A DNA stretch of 64,000 nucleotides from Tetrapyrgos nigripes (Eukaryota > Basidiomycota > Agaricomycetes > Agaricales > Campanellaceae). The DNA lies in contig JAACJM010000217.1 of assembly GCA_013368315.1 (NCBI GenBank), forward strand, positions 1 to 64,000, in the 5' to 3' direction. The notes beneath the pieces are model-generated. The model saw only the letters and a list, made by a program, of their open reading frames with translations, searched no databases and had not been told where the DNA came from. Made by a program: the position numbers and the translations under genes. Shown here one piece after another: positions 61,958 through 64,000 of this stretch (position 1 is its first letter; every line of letters starts with the position of its first letter).

Positions 61958-63799
61958 ATGAATGCCAACTTCTTCCCGGGTGCACACGACTTCCACTTCG
62001 ACGGTTCTACCATCAATAACATTCAAGGAGACCAACACCAGAAGATCAACAACGACAATCGAAATATCAGTGGATCTTATAACACCAGAAACACCAGAAA
62101 CAACGACTCTCACAACAGCCAGTGGAGTAGTTCCGACAGGAGTGAGTGAAGTGGCTATCTGGTTCTCGTAGTGGAGTATTGACCCATTCATGTCGCAACC
62201 TTTGCAGGAGACAACCGACGAGCACATACGTATGATCACAACCAGAATGTGAACTTGGGAAGCGAGTACTACTCCCAATCCCAGCCCAGCGTTGATTATA
62301 GACCGCAGCCTCATCCTCAACAACAACGACAGCATTATTCTCGACAAGATGTTCCATACCACCCAGGTGCATGGGGTGATGGATACAGTCGATCATATCC
62401 TAACTACTACGGCAATGCCGATTTTCAATCTGTTGGAGGTCAACAGAGACGTTACCAGGCAGAACCTTTTCCGCCGGAACTACCATACGGATATCCCCCG
62501 CCACGATCTCACTATTCTTCTCTGACTTCCCTTGCTTTTCATCCACCCCACCCTCCTGCATCTGCTCCTCCAGCTCCCATAGAGTCTCAGGAACAATACT
62601 ATCAGGCTCATCCTAATCCCTACTCCCAACCTTATACTCCCCAGTCCCCCCCAAGGCCTCTCTCTGCAAACAGAGCACCTGAGAGCACGTCTTCTGCTGG
62701 GTATAATTCCACCTCTCGAAACCCATTTCATCGTTTCATGGAATCCCAGAGAAACTCCGCTGGATCCAACTCAGCTAACGAAGACGAGAATGCGGGAGCA
62801 GATATGGACGTCGACAATGATGGGATGGAAGAAGGGGACAGGATGGAAGAAGGAGACGGGATGGAAGAAGGGGGCAGGACGGAAATAAAGCTGGCTGACG
62901 AGGTTAATGATATACAAAGTGTCAACTTGTCCAGAGATGCGAGAGTAGAGATGCCCGGGGATGCATTGGATGGTGAATGGTCTGGCGAGAGTTCAGTCAA
63001 TGATAAAAGGGAACGTCGTGATGAAAAGTATGCGTCTTCTGCATTCTCAATGTGCTGCTCACATCTAATCCTTGACAGAGGACTATTATATCACATACAG
63101 CGAAGGGTTCAACGCAGTTCTGCTGTTATCAATGTTCCCAACCGAAGCACAACTGAATCCAACCTACTAACATCAGCTATCACCACAAGTTCCTTGGAGT
63201 GTGTCGTTCCTGCGGGCATAATAGACTGGGCAGAGCAGAATGCAGACCTTTGGCTGAAGGCACAAGAACTTGACTGTCAACTTCTACCTGATGTCTGTGG
63301 CGACCACGATGGATGGACCAGCATTATTTGCCTTCGAGGACCCTATAATCGCGATGTGGCGAATTATGCTTTGGAACTCGCAGAGAAGTCAGGTGCATCG
63401 GTGTACTGGATTTTTCGTGGTCCATTTGACCCGGAAACTGGGAAAACAGACGGCGGATCAGGAGTCAATCAGACCAGTAAGCTTGAGGACACCAGTGGGG
63501 AAGACCTAGGTGCAAGCAGTAGTAGTGGTAGGGGGAATCACAATGGAAGCGATGGAGGTAATCCTCCAGGAGACCCTGGCAAATCTCCAGGACAGAACCG
63601 TCGCAACCATAACATTGTTATGTCCTGGAGAGAAAGTGGTTTTGATGAGGCGTTTGTAACTACAAATCTCACCCTGCAGTTTGAGCGTGATGAGGAGAAG
63701 GTGAAGCCCAGTGAAAACCTGCTATGCGCAGGTCCACGGTGGTATGCGAAATATGCGTATTTCTGCGTATTTCTGCGCAATTTCCCAATCTGGAATTGA
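61958..63799 (+). CDS. Low-complexity protein with shared N-terminal motif
   Basis: Predicted 574 residues in three exons: 61958-62141, 62208-63027, 63079-63799 (the second intron is 51 bp and could also be read through in frame). The N-terminus carries AHDFHFDGSTINNIQGDQHQ and an Asn-rich stretch, the same short motif as in three neighbours. A Tyr/Pro/Gln-rich region follows (residues ~70-240), then an acidic repeat (GMEEGDRMEEGDGMEEGG), then a more ordered part (IDWAEQNADLWLKAQELDCQ, ASVYWIFRGPFDPETG) and a Gly/Ser/Asn-rich linker. No known domain. The C-terminal end beyond LQFERDEEKVKPSENL is less certain and may involve another intron. Confidence -1.
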
Positions 63800-63814
63800 G
63801 TGACGTCATGTCGT

Positions 63815-64000
63815 CTATCTCACTTCTTTCCAACGCGATGGTTTGGACTTAGAAGAATTTTTTTTCTCGTCGTCGGGAATTGGCGGTGCTTCCTCTTCCC
63901 CCCAAAAAAACTTCGACGTCACCCAACGTGACGGCTGCCCCAGAAAACGACAGGCCGCCCCAAAGTTTCCCGCCTTCCTTTCTTCTCTACCACCATCTCC
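63815..64000 (-). CDS. Possible C-terminal exon of a minus-strand gene leaving the window
   Basis: Open on the minus strand from the window edge to a TAG at 63817-63815 (62 codons). The end reads EEEAPPIPDDEKKNSSKSKP then SRWKEVR, a plausible soluble C-terminus. No domain is recognisable; part of the left half may be intron. Confidence -1.
   Translation of the reverse strand, partial: GDGGREERKAGNFGAACRFLGQPSRWVTSKFFWGEEEAPPIPDDEKKNSSKSKPSRWKEVR

Overview
The window reads as nuclear DNA of a mushroom-forming basidiomycete (Agaricomycetes). Genes are cut by many 50-65 bp GT-AG introns. Recognisable products include Miro/Gem1, a TALE homeodomain factor, a Cdc11/Nud1-like scaffold, a Vip1-like RRM protein and two P450s. 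Several lineage-expanded Agaricomycete families are also present: a WW-domain family, a C-x2-C motif family, and proteins with a short F-x-x-G-S/L-type N-terminal motif. Exon structures were built by hand from splice sites, and reading-frame phase closes for every multi-exon gene given with exact exons.

Layout. 0.1-1.1 kb: a Cys-motif gene broken by a frameshift, next to a possible Gypsy LTR edge; then 3 kb of AT-rich spacer with a 43-bp tandem repeat. 4.5-10.4 kb: vWA protein, Miro GTPase and a secreted PR-1/CAP protein, all on the minus strand. 12.0-13.2 kb: a short-chain dehydrogenase pseudogene. 14.8-22.0 kb: a METTL25/RRNAD1-like methyltransferase head-to-head with a P450 whose last exons lie beyond a 3.1-kb intron. 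22-27 kb: gene-poor. 27.0-33.6 kb: homeodomain factor and Cdc11/Nud1-like scaffold. 33.6-39.8 kb: gene-poor, with a badly decayed Copia reverse transcriptase.

40.5-49 kb is the most rearranged part. A ~1.6-kb direct duplication carries a small protein whose intact copy has coiled-coil segments and a C-terminal membrane anchor. The first copy has an in-frame stop just before the tail. A truncated copy of the vip1-like promoter lies between the two blocks. A CAX-type Ca2+/H+ exchanger has lost its 3' end, and its 5' end is fused in frame to a truncated WW-family gene bounded by identical 21-bp direct repeats.

49-64 kb: the vip1-like gene, a HAD-fold protein lacking motifs III and IV, a second PR-1 gene, a second P450 followed by a copy of the PR-1 gene's 3' end, a pseudokinase with a tandemly duplicated promoter, and a large low-complexity protein.

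No operons are expected. The themes are recent local duplication, gene decay and chimera formation. Four neighbouring proteins (two tail-region paralogues, the pseudokinase and the low-complexity protein) share a short N-terminal motif, which is the best lead for an undescribed system, though its function is unknown. No tRNA, rRNA or CRISPR array could be supported.
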